Notes: generated by a model not told the origin, from the sequence alone. Counted from the stretch's first letter, positions 30,441 to 40,445 are shown. The stretch: 64,000 nt of DNA from Paenibacillus curdlanolyticus YK9 (GCF_000179615.1 NZ_AEDD01000003.1:328363-392362), one strand, 5' to 3'. A program made the numbers and translations.

Positions 30441-31265
30441 CTATTCATTATCGAATTGTTCGTATTCTTTCTCCCACGCCGCATCTGCAGCCAGCTGCTT
30501 CTTATAGACATTGCCAGACAAGAAGATGCTCACTTCATACAGCACGAGCAGCGGGATGGATACGAGAATATCTGAAATGACGTCTGGCGGCGTAATGACC
30601 GTTCCGATGAAGATCATGACGAAGTACGCAATCCGGCGCATCTTCCGCAAACGAAGCGGATTGAGCACGCGCAGCTTCGTCAGAAACATGATGACGAGCG
30701 GCAGCTCGAACAGCAATGAAATCGGAATGAGAATGTTAAACAAAAACGTTATGTACTGCATAACACCATATGTCTCAATGAGACCTAGGCTTCGCGAAAC
30801 CGACGTCGTAAATTCGTATGCCATCGGCGCAATGACAAAATAAGAAAAGGATAGGCCCATTAAAAACAGCACAAGCGCGAACGGGATGTATTTCAGCGTC
30901 GCACGCTGCTCCTTCTCCGAAAGGCCCGGCTTGATAAACGACCATAGCTGGAAAAACACGAAAGGCAGCACGAGGACAAGCGCAATAAGGAACGCGAACT
31001 TCATATACATTCCGATGCCGTCCCATAGCGAGAACGTATGCAGATCGACGCCCTTCATCGGACCGTCCTCAATGACGAACAGATAAAGCGGTTTGGCAAA
31101 ATAGAGCCCGATTCCTAAACCGACCAAAAGCACGATCAGCGAATAAAAAATGCGACGCCGCAGCTCGCCCAGATGCTCCAATAACGGCATGAGCCCCTCT
31201 TCGCTTATTCGCTTTCTCATCTTGGCCGCCGACGGTTCAGAAGCAGACTTGTGTTGCTCAGCCAT
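30441..31265 (-). CDS. tatC: Sec-independent protein translocase TatC, 274 aa
   Basis: Contains the N-terminal MPLLEHLGELRRRIF and six hydrophobic segments typical of TatC, the receptor for twin-arginine signal peptides in the cytoplasmic membrane. The N-terminal extension before HLGELR and the charged C-terminal tail (EKEYEQFDNE) are slightly longer than usual. It lies 46 nt downstream of tatA in the same direction; the two form the minimal TatA-TatC translocase of Gram-positive bacteria. SD GGAGTG lies 7 nt before ATG. Confidence 0.97.
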   Translation of the reverse strand: MAEQHKSASEPSAAKMRKRISEEGLMPLLEHLGELRRRIFYSLIVLLVGLGIGLYFAKPLYLFVIEDGPMKGVDLHTFSLWDGIGMYMKFAFLIALVLVLPFVFFQLWSFIKPGLSEKEQRATLKYIPFALVLFLMGLSFSYFVIAPMAYEFTTSVSRSLGLIETYGVMQYITFLFNILIPISLLFELPLVIMFLTKLRVLNPLRLRKMRRIAYFVMIFIGTVITPPDVISDILVSIPLLVLYEVSIFLSGNVYKKQLAADAAWEKEYEQFDNE

Positions 31266-31311
31266 GTTGGCTCACTCCTTACGCTTATGCTACAGAAAAA
31301 AACGGCCCGGA

Positions 31312-31548
31312 TTAATCCGGAAGCCGCTTATTGTTGGACTGAACGTCGTCCGTCCGGTTCACTTCGATCCGATCCTTCGACTTGCGATCTTCAGAAGTGT
31401 CATCCATGATGTCGCGAGCCCCCGCTTTAAACTCACGCAGCGTACGGCCAAATGCCCGTCCCAGCTCCGGCAGCTTATTCGGTCCGAACAGCAACAGCGC
31501 GATCAGAACCAGTAAAATAATGCCTGTAGGTCCAATACCACTGAACAA
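31312..31548 (-). CDS. tatA: Twin-arginine translocase subunit TatA, 78 aa
   Basis: One N-terminal membrane helix (IGPTGIILLVLIALLLFGP), then the amphipathic hinge LPELGRAFGRTLREFK and an acidic/basic tail: a textbook TatA. The TTG at 31548 is chosen because it lies 8 nt after AGAGG and gives the family-like start MFSGIGPTG; the GTG at 31557 overlaps the SD itself. TatA oligomers form the translocation pore with TatC, encoded next. Confidence 0.95.
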   Translation of the reverse strand: MFSGIGPTGIILLVLIALLLFGPNKLPELGRAFGRTLREFKAGARDIMDDTSEDRKSKDRIEVNRTDDVQSNNKRLPD

Positions 31549-31606
31549 TGTAATCACCTCTTCGCTTCAAGTGAGTATTCATCATTATAAAACGTCAATC
31601 CATGGC

Positions 31607-32650
31607 TTAACAGCCGTATAACCCGCCGTACCCCATGCTTACAATATCTGCACGAGTAATGATGTCACCGGCGAGAATACGCGGCAGCAGCACATCGAAC
31701 GACGTGTAAGGATCATGCATAACGCATCCTGGCAGGCCCATTATAGGAATTCCGTTCAGATAACCCATCAACAGCATCGAGCCCGGCAGCATCGGCGTCC
31801 CGTAGCTGACGATATCAGCCCCGGCTTCCTTGATTGCGCCTGGCGTGCGATCATCCGGGTCAACGGACATACCTCCAGTTACTACTATCATATCATACCC
31901 TTTGTCATACAAGGAACGGATATGATTGACAATTGTTTGTCGGTCATCCGGCGAGAACCGCTGCTCGCCAACCTCCGATCCTAACGCTTCCAGCTTCGCT
32001 CGTACCGCAGGCCCGAATTTATCCTCGATTCGTCCGCTGAACACTTCGCCGCCCGTTGTCAGCAGACCGATGCGCAGCTTGTTGAGCGGGCGCACTTGAA
32101 TGGGCGCCTCACCGCCGTTGGCCGCTCGATAAGCTTCGATTTGCGCCAACGCTGCCTCTACCTTCGCCTTGGGCAGCACCAGCGGAATCGCACGGGTAGC
32201 CGCAACCGGCTGGCCGATCGACACAAGCGCATGGCGCTTTACCGTCGCCAGCGCAATGTCGCCAATCTCGTTGATTGCCTCAACAAGAGCCGGAGGAATT
32301 ACTGCAAGGCCCAGCCGCTCCGAGCGCAGCGTCACTTTGCCCTCATGCGGCTCCGTTAGCGTCAGGCCATCACCCAGAAGCGCAGATGCCAGCTGGCCGG
32401 CTGCGTCATCCTCATGCAAATCGTTGTCGCCAATTTCAAGCGTATAAATATGCTCTTTGCCGATATCCAGCAGCCCTGGAATATCCGCCTCGGTAATGAG
32501 ATGGCCGCGTTTGTACTTGCGCCCCTTGAATTTCCCTGGGACAATCTGCGTCAGATCGTGAGCAAGTCGCATGCCGATCGCATGCGTGACCGGCACTTCG
32601 CGCATGACGGTCTCGCGACCAGCGCTTAACTCGTTCCCATTAGCGCTCAT
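31607..32650 (-). CDS. Molybdopterin-binding protein, MoeA-like, 347 aa
   Basis: The C-terminal half is a MoCF-biosynthesis domain (LRIGLLTTGGEVFSG, DMIVVTGGMSVDPDDRTP, GIPIMGLPGCVMHDPYTSFD). The N-terminal half starts with a VPVTHAIGMRLAHDLTQIVPGKFKGRKYKRGHLI region, as in the short MoeA-like proteins of Firmicutes. It is likely involved in molybdenum insertion into, or sensing of, molybdopterin, together with the mogA and moaC products encoded just upstream. ATG at 32650 overlaps the end of mogA by 11 nt and has GGAG 9 nt upstream. It is shorter than canonical MoeA (about 400-420 aa), so its exact step is uncertain. Confidence 0.85.
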   Translation of the reverse strand: MSANGNELSAGRETVMREVPVTHAIGMRLAHDLTQIVPGKFKGRKYKRGHLITEADIPGLLDIGKEHIYTLEIGDNDLHEDDAAGQLASALLGDGLTLTEPHEGKVTLRSERLGLAVIPPALVEAINEIGDIALATVKRHALVSIGQPVAATRAIPLVLPKAKVEAALAQIEAYRAANGGEAPIQVRPLNKLRIGLLTTGGEVFSGRIEDKFGPAVRAKLEALGSEVGEQRFSPDDRQTIVNHIRSLYDKGYDMIVVTGGMSVDPDDRTPGAIKEAGADIVSYGTPMLPGSMLLMGYLNGIPIMGLPGCVMHDPYTSFDVLLPRILAGDIITRADIVSMGYGGLYGC

Positions 32651-33140
32651 TGGCATGCTCTCCGATTCGGCCCGAAACGATGCCCAGCGCATGCGGCAGC
32701 TGATCCATCACCTGCATGAGGCATTCGTGAACGCCCTTCGGGCTGCCCGGCAAATTAATGATAAGGGATCGGCCGCGAATTCCGCTCACGCCTCTGGACA
32801 GCATCGCTCTACGCGTCCGGCTCATGCCGCCCATCCGCATCGCTTCCGATATGCCCGGCACCAGCCGGTCCGCCGTCTTAATCGTCGCCTCCGGCGTTAC
32901 GTCCCGCGGGCCCAAGCCGGTCCCGCCCGTCGTAAGCACCAGATCGGCTTGATAATAATCCGTCATTTCGATCAGCGCGGCCATGATTTCGTCCTGTTCG
33001 TCAGGCACGATGCGATAATCGACAATTTCGCCGTTCAGCTCTTCCTCTACCAGCTCCCGGATCACTTGCGCGCTCGTATCCTCACGTTCCCCCTTGGAAC
33101 CTTTGTCGCTCGCTGTCAGAATCGCCACTTTCCATTTCAT
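32640..33140 (-). CDS. mogA: Molybdopterin adenylyltransferase MogA/MoaB, 166 aa
   Basis: Single MoCF domain: WKVAILTASDKGSKGEREDTS, DLVLTTGGTGLGPRDVTPEAT, SRGVSGIRGRSLIINLPGSPKGV. MogA-type enzymes adenylylate molybdopterin before molybdate insertion. ATG at 33140 follows GGAGG by 8 nt. Its stop overlaps the start of the MoeA-like gene. Confidence 0.93.
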   Translation of the reverse strand: MKWKVAILTASDKGSKGEREDTSAQVIRELVEEELNGEIVDYRIVPDEQDEIMAALIEMTDYYQADLVLTTGGTGLGPRDVTPEATIKTADRLVPGISEAMRMGGMSRTRRAMLSRGVSGIRGRSLIINLPGSPKGVHECLMQVMDQLPHALGIVSGRIGEHANER

Positions 33141-33180
33141 GAACAATTCCTCCCATCACTTGCGGTTATTCGGCAGCAGG

Positions 33181-33657
33181 CTAGCTCCCGCTCCGGTAGT
33201 CCCCGCTCTTACCGCCGGTTTTCTCCATTAACCGTGTCGGTCCTATCGTCATATCCTTCTGCAGCGCCTTACACATATCATACACGGTCAAGCCTGCGGC
33301 GGAAACCGCCGTCAGCGCCTCCATCTCAACGCCTGTCTTGCCGGTCGTCTTAACAGTTGCTTCAATATATAGTTCGTCCTGCCCATTATCGTCAAAAGCG
33401 ATATTCACGCCGCTTAGCGCAATAGGATGGCACATCGGAATCCAAGCCGACGTCTGCTTCGCTGCCATAATGCCCGCCACCTGCGCTACTGCGAGCACAT
33501 CGCCTTTGCCAATCTTGCCGGCTTTGATCGTCTGCAAGGTGTCCGGCCGCATCGTAATCGTCGTTACCGCAATTGCCGTACGCGAGGTGACATCCTTATC
33601 CGTAATGTCGACCATCCGCGCCCGGCCTTGTTCATTAAAATGTGTCAAAGACTCCAT
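33181..33657 (-). CDS. moaC: Cyclic pyranopterin monophosphate synthase MoaC, 158 aa
   Basis: Contains the family motifs [60 protein letters not shown] near residues 15-140. It completes the first step of molybdenum cofactor synthesis (with MoaA, not seen here). Its first 13 nt overlap the end of the 5-formyl-THF cyclo-ligase gene. Confidence 0.96.
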   Translation of the reverse strand: MESLTHFNEQGRARMVDITDKDVTSRTAIAVTTITMRPDTLQTIKAGKIGKGDVLAVAQVAGIMAAKQTSAWIPMCHPIALSGVNIAFDDNGQDELYIEATVKTTGKTGVEMEALTAVSAAGLTVYDMCKALQKDMTIGPTRLMEKTGGKSGDYRSGS

Positions 33658-34286
33658 GTCGTACCGCTCCTCCGTCCACTTCGGTAAATCGCCTGCTCCG
33701 TCACGATCGCATCCATGTAGGCATCATGACCATCCGTTGGCACCTGCTCGACCAATTGCTCCTCATAAGCCAAGCCAAGCCACGGCGGCATCAAGCCTCC
33801 TTCGATCCCGGTTGCAGCTTGCAGCGCATCGTAATACCGGTCGTAAAAGCCGGCTCCATAGCCAAGTCGGCCGCCCGTTCGATCGAACGCCAAGCCCGGC
33901 ACGATTACGGCATCCGGGATAAAAGCGTTGCCGCATGGCGTTGCCTTCTCCGGATTCGGCTCTCGAATCCCGTATGCGCCAAGCGCGAGATCGCCCCATT
34001 CCCGAATCCAATACAGCGTCATCGTCCGTCCATCAGGCTCGCAGCGAGGCATAGCCGTTGCAACGCCGCTCCGCCAGCACCATTCGATCAAGGGCGAAGT
34101 GTCGAGCTCGCTTCGCAGCTGCACGTAGACAAACACGGTCGATACGCCCTCCGATTCGAGCAATTGGCCCAGTCTGGCGCAAGCATCCGATGACCATTCG
34201 GCGCGTGAAGCGATGCTCAGGGCATCCCGTTTAGCTTTCATCGTCGCGCGCAGCTCCGACTTTTGCCCCTTCCTCTCATCGACCAT
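33645..34286 (-). CDS. 5-formyltetrahydrofolate cyclo-ligase, 213 aa
   Basis: Contains the family signatures: basic N-terminal [16 protein letters not shown], and [16 protein letters not shown] near residue 140, the nucleotide/folate-binding loop. It converts 5-formyl-THF to 5,10-methenyl-THF with ATP. First gene of the run with moaC, mogA and the MoeA-like gene; moaC overlaps its 3' end by 13 nt. The link between folate salvage and Mo-cofactor genes is probably positional only. Confidence 0.93.
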   Translation of the reverse strand: MVDERKGQKSELRATMKAKRDALSIASRAEWSSDACARLGQLLESEGVSTVFVYVQLRSELDTSPLIEWCWRSGVATAMPRCEPDGRTMTLYWIREWGDLALGAYGIREPNPEKATPCGNAFIPDAVIVPGLAFDRTGGRLGYGAGFYDRYYDALQAATGIEGGLMPPWLGLAYEEQLVEQVPTDGHDAYMDAIVTEQAIYRSGRRSGTTWSL

Positions 34287-34513
34287 CCGCTATCGCTGCC
34301 TTTCTTTTCCATCACGTAAGCTTCTATATCGCTATTAGTTTACCATTGTTATTCCGCTTTCGCCAATGCGCATATAGTTTCGCAAACGAACGGAATCATG
34401 TAAACTGTCCCTATAGAAGGTAAAGTCCAAATGACCGAGTTTTCAACAGCTGCTATCCTAATATGACCTAATAAACGAATGAACCGATATCGAAATTGGA
34501 GGCTATCCTGACC

Positions 34514-36451
34514 ATGCTGCTTCAAGTATCCGACTTGACCAAAAGCTACGGCATCACGCCGATTCTATCTCGCATAACATTCCAGATTCAGGAGCGCGAG
34601 CGAGTCGGGCTCGTCGGCGTGAATGGCGCCGGCAAATCGACGCTGCTGCAAATGATCGCGGGCGTTATTTCGCCCGACTCAGGTACGATTTACAAAGCAA
34701 AAGAAACGCGGATTGGCTATCTTGCCCAGAACAGCGGGCTGCAATCCGACCGCACCATAATAGAAGAAATGCGCGAGGTGTTCCGCGATCTAATCGATAC
34801 GGAGCAAGAGCTTCGCCAGCTCGAGGTGGCGATTTCCGACCCTGAGCTGCAGCAGAACGAAAAACGTTACGAGGAAACGCTGGCCCGCTATGCGGCGCGT
34901 TCGGAGTATTTTCGCACCGAGGGCGGCTTCGAGATGGATACTCGCATTAAAAGCGTCCTGCACGGCATGGGCTTCGGGCAGTTCGATCCAGCGACAATCA
35001 TCTCGACGCTAAGCGGCGGACAACGGACCCGCTTGGCGCTCGCGCGCATGCTGCTCCAAGCGCCAGAGCTGCTCATGCTCGATGAGCCGACCAACCACTT
35101 GGACATCGAAACGCTCACTTGGCTGGAAGGCTACCTGCGCAGCTATAACGGCTCGCTGCTCGTCGTATCCCATGACCGCTATTTCCTCGATGCGCTGGCA
35201 ACGACCATCATTGAGATCGAGCGTCATGCCGCCAAACGCTACACCGGCAACTATAGCCGATACATCGAGCTCAAGGCAGCCGAGTATGAATCCCAGCTGA
35301 AAATGTTCGAGAAGCAGCAGGATGAAATCGCGAAGCTGGAGCAATTCATCCAAAAAAATATTGCGCGCGCCTCGACCACCAAGCGTGCGCAGAGCAGGCG
35401 CAAAGCGCTCGATAAGATGGAACGAATGGACAAGCCGTTAGGCGAGCTCAAAAAAGCGTATTTTTCCTTCGAAATCGACCGTCAGACCGGTAAAGACGTG
35501 CTTCATGCCGAATCGCTTTCCGTCGCATTCGAGGGCAGCAGCAAGCCGCTGTTCCGCAACGTCTCCTTCCGATTGGAACGCGGCGAAACGGTTGCGCTTG
35601 TCGGCCCTAACGGGATCGGCAAGTCCACGCTGCTCAAAGCGCTGATCGATCAGCAGCCGCTGGCGGAAGGCGAATTTCGCTGGGGAACGCATGTGAAGCT
35701 CGGCTTCTATGACCAGGAGCAAGCTACGCTGACAGGCACGAAATCCGTGTTGGAGGAAGTATGGAGCGCGTTTCCGGGCTTAGAGGAATCCCGTATCCGT
35801 ACGGTGCTCGGCAATTTCCTATTCAGCGGCGATGATGTGCAGAAGAGCGTCTCCTCGCTAAGCGGGGGCGAGAAGGCTCGCGTCGCCTTGACCAAGCTGA
35901 TGCTCGACCGCGCCAACGTCCTTATTCTCGACGAGCCGACCAACCACCTTGACTTGTTCAGTAAAGAGGTGCTCGAAGCCGCGCTGTTGGACTATGACGG
36001 CACGCTGCTGTTCATCTCGCATGACCGTTACTTCTTAAACAAAATGGCGGAGCGTATTGTCGAATTAACGCCGGATGGCTGCCAGCATTTCCTGGGAAAT
36101 TATGACCATATGATCGAGAAAAAGCTGGAACGTGAAGAGCTTGCCGCGCAGGCCGAGGCGTCCACCACGTCGAAGAGCAAGCAATCGACTGCTGTAGAAA
36201 CAGCCGCGCCAACCTCTTATGAAGCGGACAAGCAAGCCAAGCGTGACGAACGAACCCGCCAGCGCAAGCTTGAGCAGCTAGAGGGCGAAATTGCACGGCT
36301 GGAAGAAGAGATTGCAGCGCTTGAGCTTGCGCTCACCGATCCTTCGGTGTTCAACGATTATGTGCGCATCCAATCGATACAAGGCGACGTCGCATCGAAG
36401 AAAGCCGAGCTGGCTGCCGTGTATGAGCAGTGGGAAGGTCTTGTGGGCTAG
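34514..36451 (+). CDS. ABC-F family ATPase (YdiF type), 645 aa
   Basis: Two ABC domains in one chain without membrane segments. Walker A motifs are GVNGAGKST and GPNGIGKST; signatures are LSGGQRTR and LSGGEKAR, each followed by DEPTNHLD. A charged linker lies between them, and a coiled coil (EIARLEEEIAALELAL) lies near the C-terminus. ABC-F proteins act on the ribosome; this subgroup is usually housekeeping rather than drug resistance. ATG at 34514 lies 11 nt after GGAGG; the upstream in-frame TTG overlaps that SD. The gene is divergent from the cyclo-ligase gene and occupies the ydiF position of the Bacillus block. Confidence 0.95.
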   Translation: MLLQVSDLTKSYGITPILSRITFQIQERERVGLVGVNGAGKSTLLQMIAGVISPDSGTIYKAKETRIGYLAQNSGLQSDRTIIEEMREVFRDLIDTEQELRQLEVAISDPELQQNEKRYEETLARYAARSEYFRTEGGFEMDTRIKSVLHGMGFGQFDPATIISTLSGGQRTRLALARMLLQAPELLMLDEPTNHLDIETLTWLEGYLRSYNGSLLVVSHDRYFLDALATTIIEIERHAAKRYTGNYSRYIELKAAEYESQLKMFEKQQDEIAKLEQFIQKNIARASTTKRAQSRRKALDKMERMDKPLGELKKAYFSFEIDRQTGKDVLHAESLSVAFEGSSKPLFRNVSFRLERGETVALVGPNGIGKSTLLKALIDQQPLAEGEFRWGTHVKLGFYDQEQATLTGTKSVLEEVWSAFPGLEESRIRTVLGNFLFSGDDVQKSVSSLSGGEKARVALTKLMLDRANVLILDEPTNHLDLFSKEVLEAALLDYDGTLLFISHDRYFLNKMAERIVELTPDGCQHFLGNYDHMIEKKLEREELAAQAEASTTSKSKQSTAVETAAPTSYEADKQAKRDERTRQRKLEQLEGEIARLEEEIAALELALTDPSVFNDYVRIQSIQGDVASKKAELAAVYEQWEGLVG

Positions 36452-36478
36452 CGAATTAGAAGCAATAGCATACAAAAA

Positions 36479-36526
36479 TAGCGGAAACCATGGACTGAAA
36501 TATACCCATGGCTTCCGCTTTTTTTA
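36479..36526 (+). terminator. Terminator after the ABC-F gene
   Basis: AGCGGAAACCATGG pairs with CCATGGCTTCCGCT around a 12-nt loop and is followed by seven T. The reverse strand lacks a comparable T run. Confidence 0.9.
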
Positions 36527-36637
36527 ATCTATCATTTATTGCTTAGCGTCTGCCTAACAATAAAGGCATATTCCTTGGTCGAATCTCCCTGCTTGCGCGG
36601 AAGGACTGTGCTTCGGCTCTTACATTCGCTCCTCTTA

Positions 36638-38293
36638 CTAGTACCGATCCGACGGATGGCCGAGCTCGGACGCAATCTCCATCCCGTCATTCGCCGCTTC
36701 CGTCCCGACATGCGAGTCGCTGCCGCCCCTCTTCAGCGACTGCTCGATCGCCTGCGCAACGGCTGCGCCGTACTCGGGGTCCGCTTGCGTGAAGTGGTCG
36801 ACCATCCGGTTGCGGATGACATCTCGGCATTCGGACAAAGCCGCCCCGAGGTTGGCGACAAGGTCGCTGCGCTCCACTTCGTCCAAGCTGCGATAGGTCG
36901 CCCCCGCTTGGGCGAAGTCATTCGTCCGCTCGATCCGTTGACGGACGAGCTTAGCGTTATAAGCAGGCTCATGCTCCTTGCCCCGCTGCTGCGCCTCCTG
37001 CAGCCCGCCAAGCGATGAAGGCTCGTAATTGATATGCGGATTTTGTCCAGGCGCTATATCGACCTGATACACCATTTGCCCATCCCGCTGGTTCGTCGCC
37101 ACATGCTTCTTCGGCGCATTGATCGGCAGCTGCAAATAGTTGGTTCCGACGCGATGGCGCTGCGTATCCGAATAGGAGAACGTGCGCCCCTGCAGCAGCT
37201 TATCATCAGAGAAGTCGAGTCCATCCACAAGAACGCCCGTGCCGAACGCTGCCTGCTCCACCTCGGCAAAATAATTTGCCGGGTTGCGATCGAGCACCAT
37301 TTTGCCAACGGGGAGGAACGGGAACTGCTCAGGGTCCCACAACTTCGTCGGATCGAGCGGATCATAGTCAAGCTCCTGATGCTCGTCATCGCTCATAATT
37401 TGGACGCACAGCTCCCAGGCCGGATGCTCGCCGCGTTCGATTGCTTCATATAAATCCTGCGTTGCGTGATTAAAGTTTTTGGCTTGCACCTGCTCCGCTT
37501 CCGCAGCCGTAAAATTGCGAATGCCCTGCAGCGGCTCCCAATGATACTTGACCAGCACCGCTTCCCCCTGTTCATTCACCCACTTGTAGGTATTCACGCC
37601 TGAGCCTTGCATCTGGCGATAGTTGGCGGGAATGCCCCATGGCGAGAACAGGAAGGTCACCATATGCGTCGCCTCTGGCGAATTGGATACGAAGTCAAAG
37701 AAACGTTCATTGCTCTGAATGTTCGTTACAGGATCCGGCTTAAACGCGTGCACCATATCCGGGAACTTGATCGGATCGCGGATGAAGAAGATTTTCAAAT
37801 TGTTGCCGACCAGATCCCAATTGCCGTCCTCGGTATAAAATTTCACCGCAAAGCCGCGCGGATCGCGCAGCGTTTCTGGCGAATGCCCGCCATGAATAAC
37901 CGACGAGAAGCGGACGAATACAGGCGTCCGTTTGCCCGCTTGCTGAAACAGCTTTGCCCGCGTATATTTTGAAACCGGCTCGTCGCCAGCTTTGCCATAT
38001 GCCTCAAAATAGCCATGCGCCCCTGCGCCTCGCGCATGAACGACGCGTTCGGGAATGCGTTCTCGGTCAAAGTGCGAGATTTTCTCAAGAAAATCGTAAT
38101 TCTCTATCGCGGTCGGCCCGCGGCTGCCCAACGTCCGTACATTCTGGTTATCGGTGACAGGATGCCCCTGGCGGTTCGTTAGCGTCTGCTCTGTCTCTCC
38201 CTCGGCAAATCGCGTATCGGAAGCACTGCCCGCCTGAAGATCGGGCATGCTCTCCCTTTGATTCGGTTTGCCCTTATGATCATTAGAAACCAT
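36638..38293 (-). CDS. Monofunctional haem catalase, 551 aa
   Basis: Catalase family: catalytic His in [10 protein letters not shown], Asn in the [17 protein letters not shown] region, and the haem-ligand Tyr in [12 protein letters not shown]. It decomposes hydrogen peroxide to water and oxygen in the cytosol. ATG at 38293 follows GGAGG by 6 nt; a longer frame upstream has no support. The length and the C-terminal extension after the haem site resemble the roughly 547-residue B. subtilis spore catalase KatX as I remember it, but I cannot separate KatX from vegetative KatA on sequence alone. It is inserted, with leuA, between the ABC-F gene and tsaD, which are adjacent in B. subtilis. Confidence 0.95.
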   Translation of the reverse strand: MVSNDHKGKPNQRESMPDLQAGSASDTRFAEGETEQTLTNRQGHPVTDNQNVRTLGSRGPTAIENYDFLEKISHFDRERIPERVVHARGAGAHGYFEAYGKAGDEPVSKYTRAKLFQQAGKRTPVFVRFSSVIHGGHSPETLRDPRGFAVKFYTEDGNWDLVGNNLKIFFIRDPIKFPDMVHAFKPDPVTNIQSNERFFDFVSNSPEATHMVTFLFSPWGIPANYRQMQGSGVNTYKWVNEQGEAVLVKYHWEPLQGIRNFTAAEAEQVQAKNFNHATQDLYEAIERGEHPAWELCVQIMSDDEHQELDYDPLDPTKLWDPEQFPFLPVGKMVLDRNPANYFAEVEQAAFGTGVLVDGLDFSDDKLLQGRTFSYSDTQRHRVGTNYLQLPINAPKKHVATNQRDGQMVYQVDIAPGQNPHINYEPSSLGGLQEAQQRGKEHEPAYNAKLVRQRIERTNDFAQAGATYRSLDEVERSDLVANLGAALSECRDVIRNRMVDHFTQADPEYGAAVAQAIEQSLKRGGSDSHVGTEAANDGMEIASELGHPSDRY

Positions 38294-38436
38294 CTCGTTC
38301 CTCCGTTCGCAATTGTTGCTGGTACCTCCTCCATTATTTCTCACCCGAATCGGAGTTATGCACGTCCTGTCTATCCAAACCAGCGCTGGAAGAGCTAGCT
38401 AGAGGCTGCTTTTCGTTATTTCCAAAACTATGCACC

Positions 38437-38706
38437 TCATCCACAGGTTTATCCACACCCGTGAATAAATTGTTATACAATTCTGTCGAAATCAATCTCG
38501 AATAATGTAAGAGAAATAGCGGTTTGTCGAATGGCCTACGACCTTAGCACTGCATCCCCTCCCTTTTGTCCACGTTATCCACATTATCCACAATCAGCCT
38601 GTGAAAAAGTTGTCCACCTTTACATCACAATTACATGTTTCGATAAACCGAGGCCCAGCAAGCATTTGAAAGCGTTATCAACAATTTGGTGATCGTTTGT
38701 GGATAA
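38437..38706. promoter_or_regulatory. DnaA-box cluster
   Basis: Four perfect TTATCCACA boxes: 38449-38457, 38575-38583, 38584-38592 (plus strand) and 38698-38706 (minus strand). Near matches lie at 38437-38445 (TCATCCACA), 38566-38574 (TTGTCCACG), 38610-38618 (TTGTCCACC) and 38675-38683 (TTATCAACA). Those at 38566, 38575 and 38584 are head-to-tail without spacing. The 490-bp gap between catalase and leuA holds no gene. No dnaA or dnaN is nearby, so this is not obviously oriC; a DnaA-titration or regulatory cluster is the likely role. Confidence 0.75.
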
Positions 38707-38711
38707 ATGGT

Positions 38712-38758
38712 AAAAAGAGCAGTCCCGCAGGCCGAACCGCCTGTGGAACTGCTCTTTT
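38712..38758 (-). terminator. Terminator after leuA
   Basis: AAAAGAGCAGTTCCACAGGCGG pairs with CCTGCGGGACTGCTCTTTTT on the minus strand, with a 4-5 nt loop and a final T run. The stem carries two small mismatches. Confidence 0.88.
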
Positions 38759-38782
38759 CGAATAGATGAAGCGAATCGCCGA

Positions 38783-40396
38783 TTAACCTGCCGATTGTAC
38801 CGGCGCTTCCGCCTGCCCGGCTTGACCAGCAGCTGTCGTCCCTGACTCTGCCTTGCGGCTGTTGCTCATGATCGCTTGGTTGCACGCTGCTACATAGGCC
38901 TGCGCCGCAGCCAGCACAATATCCTTGTGAATCGCCGTGCCGCGATAACGCTGATCCTCATAAACGGTCGTCACGACCGCTTCGCCGTACGCGCCTTCTC
39001 CAGTGGACAGCGAGTGCAGCTCCAGATCCTCGAACTCGCCGGCATTCGGGATCGCCTGCTGAATGCAGCGGATGACCGATTCCAGCGGCCCTTCACCGAC
39101 AGCCGAGTATGAGCGCTCCTCACCGACTGAATCGCGAACCGTAACCGATGCTACACGGGAACGCTGCGTACCGGACACGACTTGCAGATCAACCAGAACG
39201 AACGGATCGGGCTGTGTTTCGGTCGCTTCGCCCGTAATCCGGACCAGCTCGCTATCCGTCACGATTTTGTTGACGTCAGCGATTTCGATGAACCTCTCGT
39301 AAATGCCCTGCATCTGATCATCGCTCACCTGAATGCCGTATTCGGACAGGCGATGCTTGATCGCGTGGCGGCCTGACGATTTGCCCAGAATGATCATGCT
39401 GCGCGGAATGCCCATTGCCTCAGGGTCCATGATCTCGAACGTATTGCGATTTTTCAGCAGGCCATCCTGATGAATGCCGGATTCATGCTGGAACGCATTG
39501 CGTCCGACGATCGGCTTATTGAAGGCGATCGGGAAGCGCATCGTGCGGCTGACCAGACGCGAGGTGTTGAAAATTTCGGCTTGCACAATGCCCGTCTCGG
39601 CCTGCAGCGCCTCTTTGCGCGTCTCGATTGCCATGACCAGCTCTTCCAGCGAGCAGTTGCCCGCCCGTTCGCCGATGCCGTTAACAGTAACCTCGACCTG
39701 CGTTGCTCCGCCGCGAATTGCCGCGATGCTGTTCGCAACCGCCATGCCCAGATCGTTATGGCAGTGGGCGCTGAATCGAACCTTATCCGCACCGCGCGCC
39801 TCCCGGCGCACCGTACGGAACAGCTCCTCAATCTCATGCGGCATCGCATAGCCCGTCGTATCCGGCATGTTGATGATCGTCGCGCCCGCTTCAATTGCCG
39901 CTTCAACCATCGTGATCAGAAACTCATGGCCGGTGCGCGTCGAGTCCATCGCCGAAAACTCGATTTCATCAACGAATTGCTTGCCGTAGCTGATCATGTC
40001 TCGCGCCATCTGAATGACCTGATCGCGCGATTTGCGCATCTGGAAGTCCAGATGAATGTCCGACGAGGAGATGAACAGATGCAGGCGGCGGCGAGCCGCG
40101 TCTTCCGTTGCCCGGACTGCCGCGTCGATGTCCGGTCGCATGCAGCGGGCGAAGCCTGCGATTTCCACATTTTGCAGCTCGCGCGAGATTTGCTGGACAG
40201 CTGCAAAGTCGCCCGGGCTTGAGATCGGGAAGCCTGGCTCGATGACGTCAATGCCCAGTTTTGCCAGTTGGCGGGCAATGACGATTTTACGGCCGGAATC
40301 AACAGCAGCTCCCGGGGATTGTTCGCCGTCACGCAGCGTTGTATCAAAAATTTGGATCCGGTTTTTATTCATCTCGATAGGGGATTGGTTCGTCAT
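38783..40396 (-). CDS. leuA: 2-isopropylmalate synthase LeuA, 537 aa
   Basis: Starts the leucine branch: condenses acetyl-CoA with 2-ketoisovalerate. The catalytic TIM-barrel has IFDTTLRDGEQSPG (residues 16-29), FSAHCHNDLGMAVANS and FQHESGIHQDG; the C-terminal regulatory domain (about 400-515) normally binds leucine for feedback inhibition. The last 25 residues are Ala/Gly-rich. It stands alone, without leuB-leuC-leuD, behind two consecutive T-box leaders. GGAGG lies 8 nt before ATG. Overall length fits the long LeuA1 class. Confidence 0.97.
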   Translation of the reverse strand: MTNQSPIEMNKNRIQIFDTTLRDGEQSPGAAVDSGRKIVIARQLAKLGIDVIEPGFPISSPGDFAAVQQISRELQNVEIAGFARCMRPDIDAAVRATEDAARRRLHLFISSSDIHLDFQMRKSRDQVIQMARDMISYGKQFVDEIEFSAMDSTRTGHEFLITMVEAAIEAGATIINMPDTTGYAMPHEIEELFRTVRREARGADKVRFSAHCHNDLGMAVANSIAAIRGGATQVEVTVNGIGERAGNCSLEELVMAIETRKEALQAETGIVQAEIFNTSRLVSRTMRFPIAFNKPIVGRNAFQHESGIHQDGLLKNRNTFEIMDPEAMGIPRSMIILGKSSGRHAIKHRLSEYGIQVSDDQMQGIYERFIEIADVNKIVTDSELVRITGEATETQPDPFVLVDLQVVSGTQRSRVASVTVRDSVGEERSYSAVGEGPLESVIRCIQQAIPNAGEFEDLELHSLSTGEGAYGEAVVTTVYEDQRYRGTAIHKDIVLAAAQAYVAACNQAIMSNSRKAESGTTAAGQAGQAEAPVQSAG

Positions 40397-40445
40397 AGTT
40401 ATTTCCTCCGCTCAATTTAGGTTTAGGTGAACCTGTAAAAATAAA

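Noticed and set aside
38437-38706. The DnaA-box cluster as the chromosomal origin of replication.
   Set aside because: No dnaA, dnaN, rpmH or other origin genes nearby, and no clear AT-rich unwinding region with DnaA-trios was recognised; a titration or regulatory cluster fits better.
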